This document shows positions 17,699 through 26,588 of a stretch of 63,614 bases of DNA, piece by piece. This stretch comes from Prevotella conceptionensis 9403948 (lineage in GTDB: Bacteria; Bacteroidota; Bacteroidia; Bacteroidales; Bacteroidaceae). A program made the position numbers and the translations under genes. Under the pieces are notes generated by a model that did no database searches, had not been told where the DNA came from, and worked only from the letters and a program-made list of their open reading frames with translations. Every line of letters begins with the position of its first letter. Position 1 is the first letter of the stretch. The stretch is taken from positions 128,665-192,278 of the forward strand of contig NZ_HE999444.1 of assembly GCF_000312305.1 (NCBI RefSeq), given 5' to 3'.

Positions 17699-18394
17699 TT
17701 ATGCGTTGAATAAGCTGTATATGATGATGGCGCAAATCCACAGCGCCATTGTGAGCAACACCTTGCCAACATCGGCCTTTAAATAGGCTGAGGCGGTGGT
17801 TTGGGGTGTTACTTGTGTGCGGGGAAGGCCTAATGGCTTGCCCCAACGACGATAAAGCGCGTAGGCCGACCAACCCACGAGTGCGCCCCAAAGTAGTCCG
17901 AAGAGGATGTCGAGTGGGTAATGGAGGCCTAGATAGAGGCGTGTCCAGCAGTTAACGGCCGACCAAAGGCAGAGCATGACGGCCAAAGGACGGCTCTTGA
18001 TGAGCAAACTGAGGAACACTGCCAACGAGAATGTGTTGGCGGCATGCGCCGAGAAAAAACCGTATTGGCCACTGCGTATGCCGTTAACAATCTTGATGGT
18101 GTACTTGATATAGGGGTCGTTGCTGGGTCGCCATCGCCCAACGAGGGGTTTGATGATGAGTTCTACCGACACGCTCACCACCACAACGGCAAGCACGGCG
18201 CATCCTATGGTGAGGAATATTTGCGGCATGGTGTCGTTGTTTTTGATGATGACATAGATAAGAACCACGTAGAGTGGTATCCACGTGAATCCCGAAGTGA
18301 GGTTTACGGCCAAGGAATCGACGAAGAGCGAGTTGCTCCCGTTGAACCAGGCAAGCACCATTCGGTCTAGTTCCAATATGTTGGTGAGGTTCAT
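17699..18394 (-). CDS. PAP2-family membrane phosphatase
   Basis: A 231-residue integral membrane protein with about six hydrophobic segments. The three PAP2 motifs are present: KPLVGRWRP (KxxxxxxRP), FFSAHAANTFSLA (the PSGH block, here SAHA) and RLYLGLHYPLDILFG (SRxxxxxHxxxD, with TR in place of SR). Members dephosphorylate lipid phosphates such as undecaprenyl diphosphate or phosphatidate on the outer face of the inner membrane. It begins a three-gene unit with queA and the Smr gene. The 720-base gap upstream is full of hairpin arrays. Confidence 0.88.
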   Translation of the reverse strand: MNLTNILELDRMVLAWFNGSNSLFVDSLAVNLTSGFTWIPLYVVLIYVIIKNNDTMPQIFLTIGCAVLAVVVVSVSVELIIKPLVGRWRPSNDPYIKYTIKIVNGIRSGQYGFFSAHAANTFSLAVFLSLLIKSRPLAVMLCLWSAVNCWTRLYLGLHYPLDILFGLLWGALVGWSAYALYRRWGKPLGLPRTQVTPQTTASAYLKADVGKVLLTMALWICAIIIYSLFNA

Positions 18395-18650
18395 TCTTCC
18401 TTTTTACTGTTGTTCTGTTGTTGTTGATGGGTTCTAATCTCTCTATCTTTTGCATCTGTGGCGACAGACGTTTTATGCGCATGTTTGTGCATCCGTTGGG
18501 TTGTAGGCCCACGCGCTCTTGGGTTCTTCTGCCTTCGCCGTCTCCTTATTATATAAGGTGTCAAGCTTTTCTGTTTAGCGTTGAAGGCGATGAACGCCAG
18601 AAACAGAGAGACGTTTAGGCGCAAGTTGCGCGATGTCCACGTAGTCCGTA

Positions 18651-18765
18651 ACATATATAGGTGTACGCCTTTATATATGTAGGTGTACTCCTTTATATCT
18701 GGTAGGCATGTCTTTAATATATGTAGGACACAGCTTTATATCGGCAGGACGTGCCTGTTGTAAAT
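18651..18765. repeat. AT-rich array with ~22-bp period (AGG...CCTTTATAT units)
   Basis: AGG recurs at 18659, 18681, 18704, 18725 and 18746 (spacings 22, 23, 21, 21). Most units read ATATnnAGG-N6-CCTTTATAT, so neighbouring arms can pair into weak hairpins. It lies in the 18395-19117 gap between pap2 and the Bat operon; the remainder of the gap has no gene. Confidence 0.6.
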
Positions 18766-18794
18766 GCTAGTTGCATCTTTTATACATTGCCTGA

Positions 18795-18819
18795 CTGCTC
18801 CTTAATATATTAAGAGCAG
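18795..18819. other. hairpin between the two arrays
   Basis: CTGCT pairs with AGCAG and CTTAA with TTAAG around TATA, with a single bulged C. An 11-base direct repeat (TTTGCCAGCCA) follows at 18843 and 18856. Confidence 0.55.
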
Positions 18820-18873
18820 AAAAGGGTTGGTGTTGTAATAGGTTTGCCAGCCACCTTTGCCAGCCATGTGCCT

Positions 18874-18980
18874 GTACAAAGCTGTTTGTACTGGGGCTAC
18901 AAGCTTCTTGTAGTCACGCTACAAGGTGCTTGTAGTGTCTGTACAAGCCTTTTGTAGCACCACTACAAGCGGCTTTGTAC
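18874..18980. repeat. five tandem short hairpins, 22-bp period
   Basis: Units start at 18874, 18897, 18919, 18941 and 18963. Each has a 7-bp arm (CTACAAG or GTACAAA/GTACAAG), a 3- or 4-base loop (GCTG, CTT, GTG, CCT, CGG) and the complementary arm (CTTGTAG, TTTGTAC or similar), separated by 5-base spacers of unrelated sequence. Arms are conserved while loops and spacers vary, the pattern expected if pairing or a palindromic site is selected. Confidence 0.85.
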
Positions 18981-19117
18981 GGCCATGTGGCGCGTGCTGT
19001 TGCTCGGTGCTTAAAGGCTATTGCTTGCAAAAAACCTCATCTTTTCTATATAATAAGGTGTATGCGCGCTTGTTAAGCGTGCTTTGCACGATGGTGTTCG
19101 ATGTCGGCGAACCTGCC

Positions 19118-21691
19118 TTAAATCTCTTCCACCGTGTTTTGTTCAATCCATCCTTCGCGCCCATCGGCAAGCTTAACGCCCAGCCAACCCTTGATGGAAC
19201 GGTCGGCAATGTCTACCCTTGTGCCTTCGTGCAGCACGGCCTCATCGGCTCCAGAACGTATGGGTGTCTTTTTAAGATTGGCTGCTGGAGCCATGATTAT
19301 CGCTCCTTCCTTACTGGTGAGTGCGCTCTTTTGGTGCATGGCAAATATGATTGACAGCACGAAAAGTAAGGCAAAGGCGATGGAACAGCCAAAGCCGACC
19401 TTGCGAACAAGTATGCGCGAGTTGAAGAAATACAGCAGAATGCAGCATCCCAGCAATGCAGCCGAGAGCAAAGCCGTGGTTGCCCAGCCGTCTGCTGTGG
19501 CGAGATTGGCCGCAGAGCGATACCAAGTGACGAAGAACATCTCGTCGGGTTCGGCCACTTTGTCGATGGTTTTGCCGCGTGCGAATTGCAGGTTGAACCT
19601 TATTTGGCTGTTTCCGGGGTTGATAAGTGCCGCCCTTTCGTAGGCTAAGATGGCCTGCGGGATGCTGTCGGAGCGGAAATAGGCATTGCCAAGGTTGTAA
19701 TACACCTCAGCCGAAGGTGCTTTTTTGAGCAATGCCTTGTAGTCGGCGATGGCCTGCGGGTAGTTTCCGCGCTTATATTCTTGGTCGGCCGAGGCCTTGG
19801 TTACAGCGTTTGCTGTGAGCGACAGCATACTCATCACCAAGGCGAGCAGCACTAGGGTGGGGGCATTCTTGTTCGATTTCATAGTGGCTTCGATGTCCAT
19901 AATAGCCTTTACGGCCATGTCGTAGGTCTTACTCATGTTACCTTGCGAGTCGCCCGGTGCGTAACGTTCGAACTCGCACTCGTCGATGGCGGCGATAAAG
20001 CTATCTATTGTTTCGGCGTTTACGGCTCTGCGGTTAAGCATTTCGGCGATGTTCTCGCGTGTTAGCTGTTCTACTGAGATGCCCAGCTTGTCGCTAACAT
20101 ATCCCCAAAGTGCGTGCAGCACTTCGTCGTAGAACTCGTTTTGGCGGCTTTCTTCCATCAGTTTGCCTGCGAGTTTCAAGCGGCGTGCGGCCACTTTGTT
20201 GGCTCTCGAACCACGAAGACGGCGCGAGTCGGAATATATTTCTTGCCTTTGGCGGAGCACAATGAAGATTACCACGGTTGCGCCAACGATGACGAGCAAG
20301 AGAACGAACCACAAGGGCGAGGCGAAGAACATGCGGTTAGACTTCAACATCACGGCTGGACCTTGCATGATGGGGCGGATGTCTTTGTTCTGTTCATCTT
20401 CGAACTTGCTCATTTCCGATGTTGTTCCCGTTCCTTTCTCGATGTTGAGGGTGAAACGTTGGGTGCGAATGGTGCGGTATTGTTGGGTCTTGGTGTCGTA
20501 GAAAACGAACTCGGTGGGCGGAATTTCGTACTTCCCAATCTGTTGCGGCACAGCCAAGAAGTCGTAAATCATGTTTCCCTCTATGCCGTTGGTGGTCAGT
20601 TGGGTCTTGTCTGTTACCTTTACATCGTACTTGTCGAAACTCTTGGGGAAGTTTACCGTAGGTGCTTTTAGCAGTTTAAGGTTTCCAGCGCCGCTCACCA
20701 CGATGCGTAGGTTCAGCGGTTCGCCCGTTTTTACCTCTTTTTTGTTTAGTTGTGCCGAGATGGTGAAGTTGCCCACGCCGCCAGAGAAGTTGGCAGGGCG
20801 TGCGGGTAATGGGTCTACTTGCAAGGTAAGTCCTGGTGCCTCAATCTCTTTCTTCACTTCAACATATCCTGCTCCGCCGTTAAAGATGGCCTCAAAGGGG
20901 TCTACGTTGCGGTTTCTCTGCACCACAATGCCGTCGAACTTGATGCTGGGGATTTTCAGTTCGCCGCTCATTTGGGGGTACATCACGTATTGGCTCCATG
21001 TAACGCACTTGTAGTTTTTGCCGTTGAGCCTTTCCATATGGAAACTTTTTTGCGTGGGCAGCTTCACTTCTTGGGTGTGGAAACCGTTTAGGTCGGGCAT
21101 TTTTCCGTTGAGTTGTGTCAGCTCTACCAGGCTATACACCTTGTAAGATAGCAGCACGGGCTCTTGCTCGCGCACCCTTTTTTTGCTTGCGCTCACCTTA
21201 ATAAACAGGTCGCTACCCGAAATTTTGCTGCCGGCGGCTCGCATGGCATCCTCGTCGTTGTCGTAATCGTGCATCTTTGGCGCGCCGCTAGCTGAGGGCT
21301 TGGCCGTTCCCACCACGTTAATCTTCACGGCAGGCGACATAATGGCCTTGCCATGTACCATTGCCTTGGCGGGCGAAATGGTGTAAGTTCCGTTCTTTGT
21401 GGCATAAAGCGTGTAGGTATATGTCACCGACGAACTTGAACTTGTGTGCCCGTTGGTCATCTGGTAGCTCGATTGCGACGAGGTGTAAGGTCCGGCAATC
21501 ACCTCGATTGCCGACGGGATGTTACCAGGCTTGAAGTCGTCCACGTCTTGTGTGTTGATGGTATAGGCTATTCGGAAGTTCTCCCCAGCGGCCACTTTCG
21601 ATGGAGCCGACACCGTTAGGCGTTGTGCTGCCACGAACATGACGTTGACCAAGGCCACCATCAATAGGATATGTCTCTTCATTCGTTTCAT
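19118..21691 (-). CDS. BatD-BatE fusion protein
   Basis: An 857-residue membrane protein closing the Bat operon. The N-terminal half is BatD: signal peptide MKRMKRHILLMVALVNVMFVAA, then repeated beta-sandwich domains (LTVSAPSKVAAGENFRIAYTI; VSGAGNLKLLKAPTVNFPKSFDKYDVKV) and a TM helix (WFVLLLVIVGATVVIFIVL, about 440). The C-terminal part is BatE: TPR repeats (ADQEYKRGNYPQAIADYKALL, VYYNLGNAYFRSDSIPQAILAYERAALINPGNSQIRFNL), two TM segments, and an SH3-like end (TPIRSGADEAVLHEGTRVDIADRSIKGWLGVKLADGREGWIEQNTVEEI). BatD and BatE are separate genes in Bacteroides; here one frame encodes both. Role: stress or aerotolerance assembly in the periplasm, not biochemically defined. Confidence 0.88.
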   Translation of the reverse strand: MKRMKRHILLMVALVNVMFVAAQRLTVSAPSKVAAGENFRIAYTINTQDVDDFKPGNIPSAIEVIAGPYTSSQSSYQMTNGHTSSSSSVTYTYTLYATKNGTYTISPAKAMVHGKAIMSPAVKINVVGTAKPSASGAPKMHDYDNDEDAMRAAGSKISGSDLFIKVSASKKRVREQEPVLLSYKVYSLVELTQLNGKMPDLNGFHTQEVKLPTQKSFHMERLNGKNYKCVTWSQYVMYPQMSGELKIPSIKFDGIVVQRNRNVDPFEAIFNGGAGYVEVKKEIEAPGLTLQVDPLPARPANFSGGVGNFTISAQLNKKEVKTGEPLNLRIVVSGAGNLKLLKAPTVNFPKSFDKYDVKVTDKTQLTTNGIEGNMIYDFLAVPQQIGKYEIPPTEFVFYDTKTQQYRTIRTQRFTLNIEKGTGTTSEMSKFEDEQNKDIRPIMQGPAVMLKSNRMFFASPLWFVLLLVIVGATVVIFIVLRQRQEIYSDSRRLRGSRANKVAARRLKLAGKLMEESRQNEFYDEVLHALWGYVSDKLGISVEQLTRENIAEMLNRRAVNAETIDSFIAAIDECEFERYAPGDSQGNMSKTYDMAVKAIMDIEATMKSNKNAPTLVLLALVMSMLSLTANAVTKASADQEYKRGNYPQAIADYKALLKKAPSAEVYYNLGNAYFRSDSIPQAILAYERAALINPGNSQIRFNLQFARGKTIDKVAEPDEMFFVTWYRSAANLATADGWATTALLSAALLGCCILLYFFNSRILVRKVGFGCSIAFALLFVLSIIFAMHQKSALTSKEGAIIMAPAANLKKTPIRSGADEAVLHEGTRVDIADRSIKGWLGVKLADGREGWIEQNTVEEI

Positions 21692-21733
21692 AGAACCAAT
21701 TGTTTTTTTAGGTGAGTGTGGTTAACCGCATCG

Positions 21734-23398
21734 TTACCAATTCTTCTCAACCGTTCTTCTCGACGGCTGTTGCATTGCCTTCTTCAGCCTTTGCTGTGTG
21801 GCTTTCTCATCTTGTATGGTAGCATTGAGCAGCTGTTCGGCATTTTCCTTGCTCATTTGCTCCTTGGGTTTGGGTTGTTGTTTCTCTTTCTCCTTTTGCT
21901 GTTTTTGCTGTTCTTGTTCTTGTTTTTGTTGTTTTTGTTGTTTCTGTTGGTCCTTGTTGTTCTTGTTCAGCCTCTTGCATAGGGCAAGGTTATAGCGCGT
22001 TTCGTTGTCGTTGGGGTTGTTGCGCAGCGCCTCTTGGTAGGCTTTGATGGCATCGCCGTATAGCTGATGCCTTTGGCAGATGGTGCCAATGTTGTGGTAG
22101 GCCATAGCCTTACGGGTTTTGTTGGTTTCCATCTTGCCTGCATTTTCTAGTTGCGCAATGGCCGCCGAGTCTTTCTGTTGCATCATCAACGCGTTTCCCA
22201 AGTTGTAAACGGCGTGCGCATTGCTGCCGTTTTGCGACATGGCCTTGCGGTATTCCACCTCGGCTTTGGCGTAGTTCTGGTCGCGATATAGCTTGTTACC
22301 CGTGCGTATGAAGTGCCTGTCGTTTTGTGCAAAGGCCAATGTAGGCGCAATAAACAAGAGCAACATGGGTGCGCTTTTCTTCGAACCAAAGAGATGGATG
22401 TTGCGCCACTTTGGGTTTTTGATGTCGAGGATGAGTATTTCGGCGATGAGCAAGATGATAACGATGATGCAAACGGCCTGGAATTGCTCGCCATATTCGC
22501 TATAAATCACGGCTTGCGTGTCTGCGCGTTGCAACTTGGCCAGTTCGTTGTTCAGCTTTTCTTGTGCATCGTTGGTATTGTCCACGTGTATATAGGTGCC
22601 GTTACCTGCCTGCGCAATCTGTTTACACATGCTTTCATTCAGTGCTGTGAGTACCGTCTGTCCGCTGCGGTCAGTGAGATAGCCTCCTTCAGACGTGGGG
22701 ATGGGCGAGCCCTTGGTGCTGCCGATGCCTAGGATAAACACGTGGATGCCCCGTTCGTTGGCAGCTTTGGCCGCTTCTAGTGCGCCTCCCTCGTGGTCTT
22801 CTCCATCAGTAATCACGATAATTGCCTTGCCGATGTCTTTTTGTTGGCTGAAACTGCGCATCGAAAGGTTGATGGCCTTGGCGATGTCGGTTCCTTGTGT
22901 GGCGATGAGTGCCGGGTCGATGTTTTGCAAGAACATTTTCGCCGAAACATAGTCGGTGGTGATGGGCAGTTGCACGAAGGCGTCGCCGGCAAACACCACA
23001 AGCCCTATGCGGTCGTGTGTGAAGTTGTCTACAAGGTTCTCGATAAGCAGTTTACTTTTCTCCAAACGCGATGGCACCACGTCTTGTGCCATCATCGAGT
23101 TGCTGATGTCTACGGCAATGATGGTCTCGATGCCGTTTCGTTTGTCGTGGGTTATCTTCGTACCCATCTGCGGACGAGCCAACATCACCACCAACAAGGC
23201 GAAGGCGGTGATGGCCAAGCCCAGCTTTACCCACGGGCGGTAAGTGGAAACGTCGGGCATTAGGTCGTTAAGCAGTTCGGGGTCGCCAAAGGCTTTGAGC
23301 TGCCTTCTTTTCTTGCGGTGTGCCAAGAGGGCCACTAATGCCAGCACAGGCACTAGTAGTAGCAACCATAGGTATATAGGGTCTTCGAATCTAAACAT
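21734..23398 (-). CDS. BatB-BatC fusion: VWA membrane protein with TPR tail
   Basis: A 554-residue protein. Two N-terminal TM segments (about 7-24 and 58-78) lead to a von Willebrand A domain with the MIDAS motif DISNSM (about 96-101) and the later ITDGEDHEGG. A TM helix (AVCIIVIILLIAEILIL, about 310) ends the BatB part. The BatC part follows: a signal-like hydrophobic stretch, TPR repeats (NKLYRDQNYAKAEVEYRKAM, AVYNLGNALMMQQKDSAAIAQL, GDAIKAYQEALRNNPNDNETRYNLALC), then a long KQQ/EQQ low-complexity tail. It sits between batA and batDE on one transcript, 42 bases before batDE. Confidence 0.88.
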   Translation of the reverse strand: MFRFEDPIYLWLLLLVPVLALVALLAHRKKRRQLKAFGDPELLNDLMPDVSTYRPWVKLGLAITAFALLVVMLARPQMGTKITHDKRNGIETIIAVDISNSMMAQDVVPSRLEKSKLLIENLVDNFTHDRIGLVVFAGDAFVQLPITTDYVSAKMFLQNIDPALIATQGTDIAKAINLSMRSFSQQKDIGKAIIVITDGEDHEGGALEAAKAANERGIHVFILGIGSTKGSPIPTSEGGYLTDRSGQTVLTALNESMCKQIAQAGNGTYIHVDNTNDAQEKLNNELAKLQRADTQAVIYSEYGEQFQAVCIIVIILLIAEILILDIKNPKWRNIHLFGSKKSAPMLLLFIAPTLAFAQNDRHFIRTGNKLYRDQNYAKAEVEYRKAMSQNGSNAHAVYNLGNALMMQQKDSAAIAQLENAGKMETNKTRKAMAYHNIGTICQRHQLYGDAIKAYQEALRNNPNDNETRYNLALCKRLNKNNKDQQKQQKQQKQEQEQQKQQKEKEKQQPKPKEQMSKENAEQLLNATIQDEKATQQRLKKAMQQPSRRTVEKNW

Positions 23399-23429
23399 TT
23401 CTTTTTCCAGTTAAAATGGGGTTGTATTT

Positions 23430-23560
23430 TGAGGAGTTTAGGTAACTAGGCATTCTAGGAACACTAGGGAAATCAGGGCTCACTAGGGACACTAAAACAA
23501 CTAGAACCATGCGCAGCTTTGTGGGCGTTGGCCATATTTCTCACTCTTTCACCTTTAAAC
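23430..23560. repeat. short copy of the composite CTAGG / core / TTTCACC array
   Basis: ACTAGGcATTCTAGGaAc units, then AACCATGCGCAGCTTTG and TGGGCGTTGGCCAT (the core at 15.11 kb with few changes), then CTCTTTCACC. It lies inside the Bat operon between batA and batB; a G-rich inverted segment (CCCCTCTCC/GGAGAGGGGG) follows near 23578-23600. Confidence 0.7.
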
Positions 23561-23609
23561 AGCAAGGCATATTACTCCCCTCTCCCCTTGGAGAGGGGGT
23601 GGGGCCTCT

Positions 23610-24608
23610 TTACGGTATTCGCCTTAGCACAGTGGTGCGCAGTAATATCTCGGCAAGCAATGTGATGAGAGCCAAGATGGCGAAAGGTTGGTAAGCCTCG
23701 TAGAGTTTAGAAAACTTCTTCACACTCATTTTCGACTTCTCCAACTTGTCGATGTCTTTGTAAATCTGTTTCAACTCTTGGTTGTTCGTTGCGCGATAGA
23801 AGTTTCCGTCGGTGGTGGCTGCAATGTCTTTCAACACCTTGGTGTCTATTTCCACAGGCATGTTTACATATTGCACCCCCCCCGCCACGGGCATCGGATA
23901 ACGCGCCACCTTGTTCGTTCCCACGCCAATGGTGTACACCCTTATGCCTAGACTCTTGGCGATGTTGGCACTAGTCATCGGCGAGAGGTCGCCCATGTTG
24001 TTCGAACCGTCGGTAAGCAAAATCACCACCTTGCTTTTGGCCTTGCTGTCTTTAAGTCGCGACACGGCGTTGGCCAGTCCCATGCCAATTGCCGTACCGT
24101 CTTGGATGAGCCCTTTGGCCGCAATGTCGGTCCTAACGGTTTGCAGCATGTTGAGCAGCGAGGTGTGGTCGGTTGTCATAGGGCACTGCGTGAACGCCTC
24201 TCCTGCAAAGATGGTGAGCCCGATGTTGTCGTTTGGCCTGTCGGCAATAAACTCTGCGGCCACGTCTTTGGCCGCCTCCATGCGGTTAGGCGTGAGGTCT
24301 TCGGCCAGCATCGACGTAGAAACGTCCATCGCCAGCATGATGTCGATTCCCTCTACTTGCTTGTTGCCCCACGATGTATGCGTTTGTGGCCTGGCCAAGA
24401 TGATTACGGCCAGCGCAAACGTGGCACACCTAAGCAGCACGGGCAGGTTCATCAGCCGCATTCGCCAGCTTTTAGGAGCGTAGCGGTATGCTCTGGTGTC
24501 GCTCATGCGCAAGGTGGGCTCGCCCCTTTTCTTATAGATGAAGTACCAAAATATATAAGGTACTAGGAGCGCAAGCAGCAGGAAGTATTCTTTGTTTGCA
24601 AATTCCAT
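23610..24608 (-). CDS. BatA: VWA-domain membrane protein
   Basis: A 332-residue protein with N-terminal TM segments (YFLLLALLVPYIFWYFIY and VLLRCATFALAVIILARPQ) and a VWA domain with MIDAS AMDVSTSMLAEDLTPNRMEAAK (DxSxS, about 94-98), GLTIFAGEAFTQCPMTTD and LLTDGSNNMG. A C-terminal TM stretch (AYQPFAILALITLLAEILLR) closes it. BatA and BatB are thought to act together with a MoxR ATPase as a chaperone-like complex at the inner membrane. It lies 25 bases downstream of the preceding operon gene. Confidence 0.9.
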   Translation of the reverse strand: MEFANKEYFLLLALLVPYIFWYFIYKKRGEPTLRMSDTRAYRYAPKSWRMRLMNLPVLLRCATFALAVIILARPQTHTSWGNKQVEGIDIMLAMDVSTSMLAEDLTPNRMEAAKDVAAEFIADRPNDNIGLTIFAGEAFTQCPMTTDHTSLLNMLQTVRTDIAAKGLIQDGTAIGMGLANAVSRLKDSKAKSKVVILLTDGSNNMGDLSPMTSANIAKSLGIRVYTIGVGTNKVARYPMPVAGGVQYVNMPVEIDTKVLKDIAATTDGNFYRATNNQELKQIYKDIDKLEKSKMSVKKFSKLYEAYQPFAILALITLLAEILLRTTVLRRIP

Positions 24609-24633
24609 ATTGGTATTTATCCTTGAAGGTTTG

Positions 24634-25713
24634 TTAACCCAGCACGTCGTAGAGGCTATACACGATGTAAACCATGATGGCCGCCACGCAGATGGCGATG
24701 GTCCATATCACCGTTTTGAGTGCCACGCGCGTTTGTTTGGTTCGTTTGTCGGCCTCGGTGAGTTCGGGTACGATGCGTTCTGTGTCGGGTTGGTTTTCAA
24801 TCTTGGTCTTGTCGATGAACTGGATAGCGTTCACCAAGTTAAGATCGTTCTCGTTGATCAGCGTGGCGTATTTGGCGAATTTCACCAAGTCGGCTGTTTG
24901 GAAAATCTCTTTCAGCTCGTTCATCATTTCCTGATTGCCGTTGGAGTTCAGGTGTTCGATAATTTCGGCACTGGTCATTTCCATGGCGTTAAAGCCAAAA
25001 CGCTCGTTGATGTACTGCCTTAGCGCATCGGTTAGTTGGGTGTAATACTCCTTTTGGTTTTCCGATGCGGTCATCTTCTCGGCTTTTATGCGCTCGATGG
25101 CCGACATGGCCTTTTGATGGGGCAGTATTTTCTTCACGATACGTATGCGCGTGATAACAGGCTTGTTTTGTTTGAGCCTCACAAGTAGGTAAACGCCCAG
25201 TGCGGCAAGCAGCAACATCAGCACACTAAGGTAGAACATGGATGCCCAAGGTTCTTCTGTCCACGAGAAAGGGTTGTTTTGTACGTCTTTCGGGGGGAAG
25301 AATTGATTGGGGTGCAACGTGTCTACATCCATCGTAACCACTTTAAGTGCCAAGATGTTAGCCTCGTATTCCTTGTTGTTCACCTTTACTTTCAGTCCAG
25401 GCAGCGAGTATAGTTTCTCGTCGAACGAGGTGAGCGTGTAGCTTTTCGTGGTTTTTTGCAGGCCATTGTCTAGCTCGGTGGTTTCCTCCTCGCTTGTTTG
25501 CAGCACCTCAATGCCTGGCACCATTTCTTGCGAGGGCGTGAAATTGGGAAACACCACTGTTTGTCCTTTCGGTGCCGTTACGCTTAGGCGCAGTGCCGTT
25601 TGCTGTCCGATGTAGATGGCGAACGAGTCTATTTTCTGTTCAACGGACACCTGAGCCTTGGCTGCCACAGCCAAGAGCGCGACAATAAGCAGCGTTATGT
25701 GTCGTTTAATCAT
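24634..25713 (-). CDS. Bat operon membrane protein of unknown function
   Basis: A 359-residue protein with a signal peptide (MIKRHITLLIVALLAVAAKA), a periplasmic beta domain (QVSVEQKIDSFAIYIGQQTALRLSVTAPKG), a TM helix (FYLSVLMLLLAALGVYLLVRL, about 175-195), a cytoplasmic helical segment (KEYYTQLTDALRQYINERFGFNAMEMTSAEIIEHL) and a final TM helix. The arrangement resembles the DUF4381-like members of MoxR-VWA operons. Its ATG overlaps the DUF58 gene's stop by four bases (25710-25713), so translation is coupled. No enzymatic motif is visible. Confidence 0.8.
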   Translation of the reverse strand: MIKRHITLLIVALLAVAAKAQVSVEQKIDSFAIYIGQQTALRLSVTAPKGQTVVFPNFTPSQEMVPGIEVLQTSEEETTELDNGLQKTTKSYTLTSFDEKLYSLPGLKVKVNNKEYEANILALKVVTMDVDTLHPNQFFPPKDVQNNPFSWTEEPWASMFYLSVLMLLLAALGVYLLVRLKQNKPVITRIRIVKKILPHQKAMSAIERIKAEKMTASENQKEYYTQLTDALRQYINERFGFNAMEMTSAEIIEHLNSNGNQEMMNELKEIFQTADLVKFAKYATLINENDLNLVNAIQFIDKTKIENQPDTERIVPELTEADKRTKQTRVALKTVIWTIAICVAAIMVYIVYSLYDVLG

Positions 25714-26588
25714 CTGTTTTGTCCTCTTTGCATAAATAAAAGCATCATTGCCTTAACATAGTCTTCGTTGGTGGCCACCGACACCCAGTCTACGTTGCTT
25801 TGCGCGAACGTTGTTTTGAGTGTGTTCATTCTTTCGAGCCAATATTCGGTATGTGCGCGCCTTAGCTTGGCGCTAGCCGTGTCGATGAACATCTCGTGTC
25901 CTGTTTCGGCATCTTTCACCTTCATCAACCCCACGTTGGGCAGGGTTTTGGCGCGTTGGTCGTACACCTGAATAGCCACCACGTCGTGTTTAGAGTTGGC
26001 TATTTGCAGTTCTTTTTGGAAACTGTTTTCGGCGTAGAAGTCGCTCACCACGAATGCGATGCACCTGCGTTTCATCACCCTTGTTAGATATTCGATGGCC
26101 GCGGCAACGTTTGTTCGTTTGCTTTGCGGCTTAAAGTCGAGCATCTCGTGGATGATGTACAGTATGTGTTTACGTCCCTTTTTGGGTGGGATGTATTTCT
26201 CAATGCGGTCGGAAAAGAAGATGACGCCAATCTTGTCGTTGTTTTGTATGGCACTGAAAGCTAAGATGGCGGCCATCTCCGTGGCCATTTCGCGTTTGGT
26301 GCGTTGCGTTGTTCCGAAGTCTAACGAGCCGCTCACGTCGATGAGTAGCATCACGGTGAGTTCGCGTTCTTCTTCGAACACCTTGACGAAAGGTCGGCGA
26401 AAGCGTGCCGTTACGTTCCAGTCGATGTCGCGCACGTCGTCGCCAAACTGATATTCGCGCACCTCCGAGAAGGCCATGCCTCGTCCCTTGAAGGCCGAGT
26501 GGTATTGTCCCGCGAAGATGTTACTGCTTAGCCCGCGGGTTTTTATTTCAATTTTCCGTACCTGTTTAAACAGTTCGAGCGCATCCAT
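25710..26588 (-). CDS. DUF58 domain protein
   Basis: A 292-residue soluble DUF58 protein, the VWA-like adaptor usually encoded next to MoxR ATPases. Signatures: HSAFKGRGMAFSEVREYQFGDDVRDIDWNVTARFRRPFVKVFEEERELTVMLLIDVSGS (about 30-88, with DVSGS resembling a MIDAS) and IAFVVSDFYAEN. It shares one base with the moxR stop (TAATG) and overlaps the next gene by four, so the first three genes of the operon are tightly coupled. Confidence 0.92.
   Translation of the reverse strand: MDALELFKQVRKIEIKTRGLSSNIFAGQYHSAFKGRGMAFSEVREYQFGDDVRDIDWNVTARFRRPFVKVFEEERELTVMLLIDVSGSLDFGTTQRTKREMATEMAAILAFSAIQNNDKIGVIFFSDRIEKYIPPKKGRKHILYIIHEMLDFKPQSKRTNVAAAIEYLTRVMKRRCIAFVVSDFYAENSFQKELQIANSKHDVVAIQVYDQRAKTLPNVGLMKVKDAETGHEMFIDTASAKLRRAHTEYWLERMNTLKTTFAQSNVDWVSVATNEDYVKAMMLLFMQRGQNR

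Noticed and set aside
17697..17891. 65-residue N-terminal extension of queA
   Set aside because: Entirely inside pap2 in another frame; QueA begins just before the conserved DYNYDLPDERIA.
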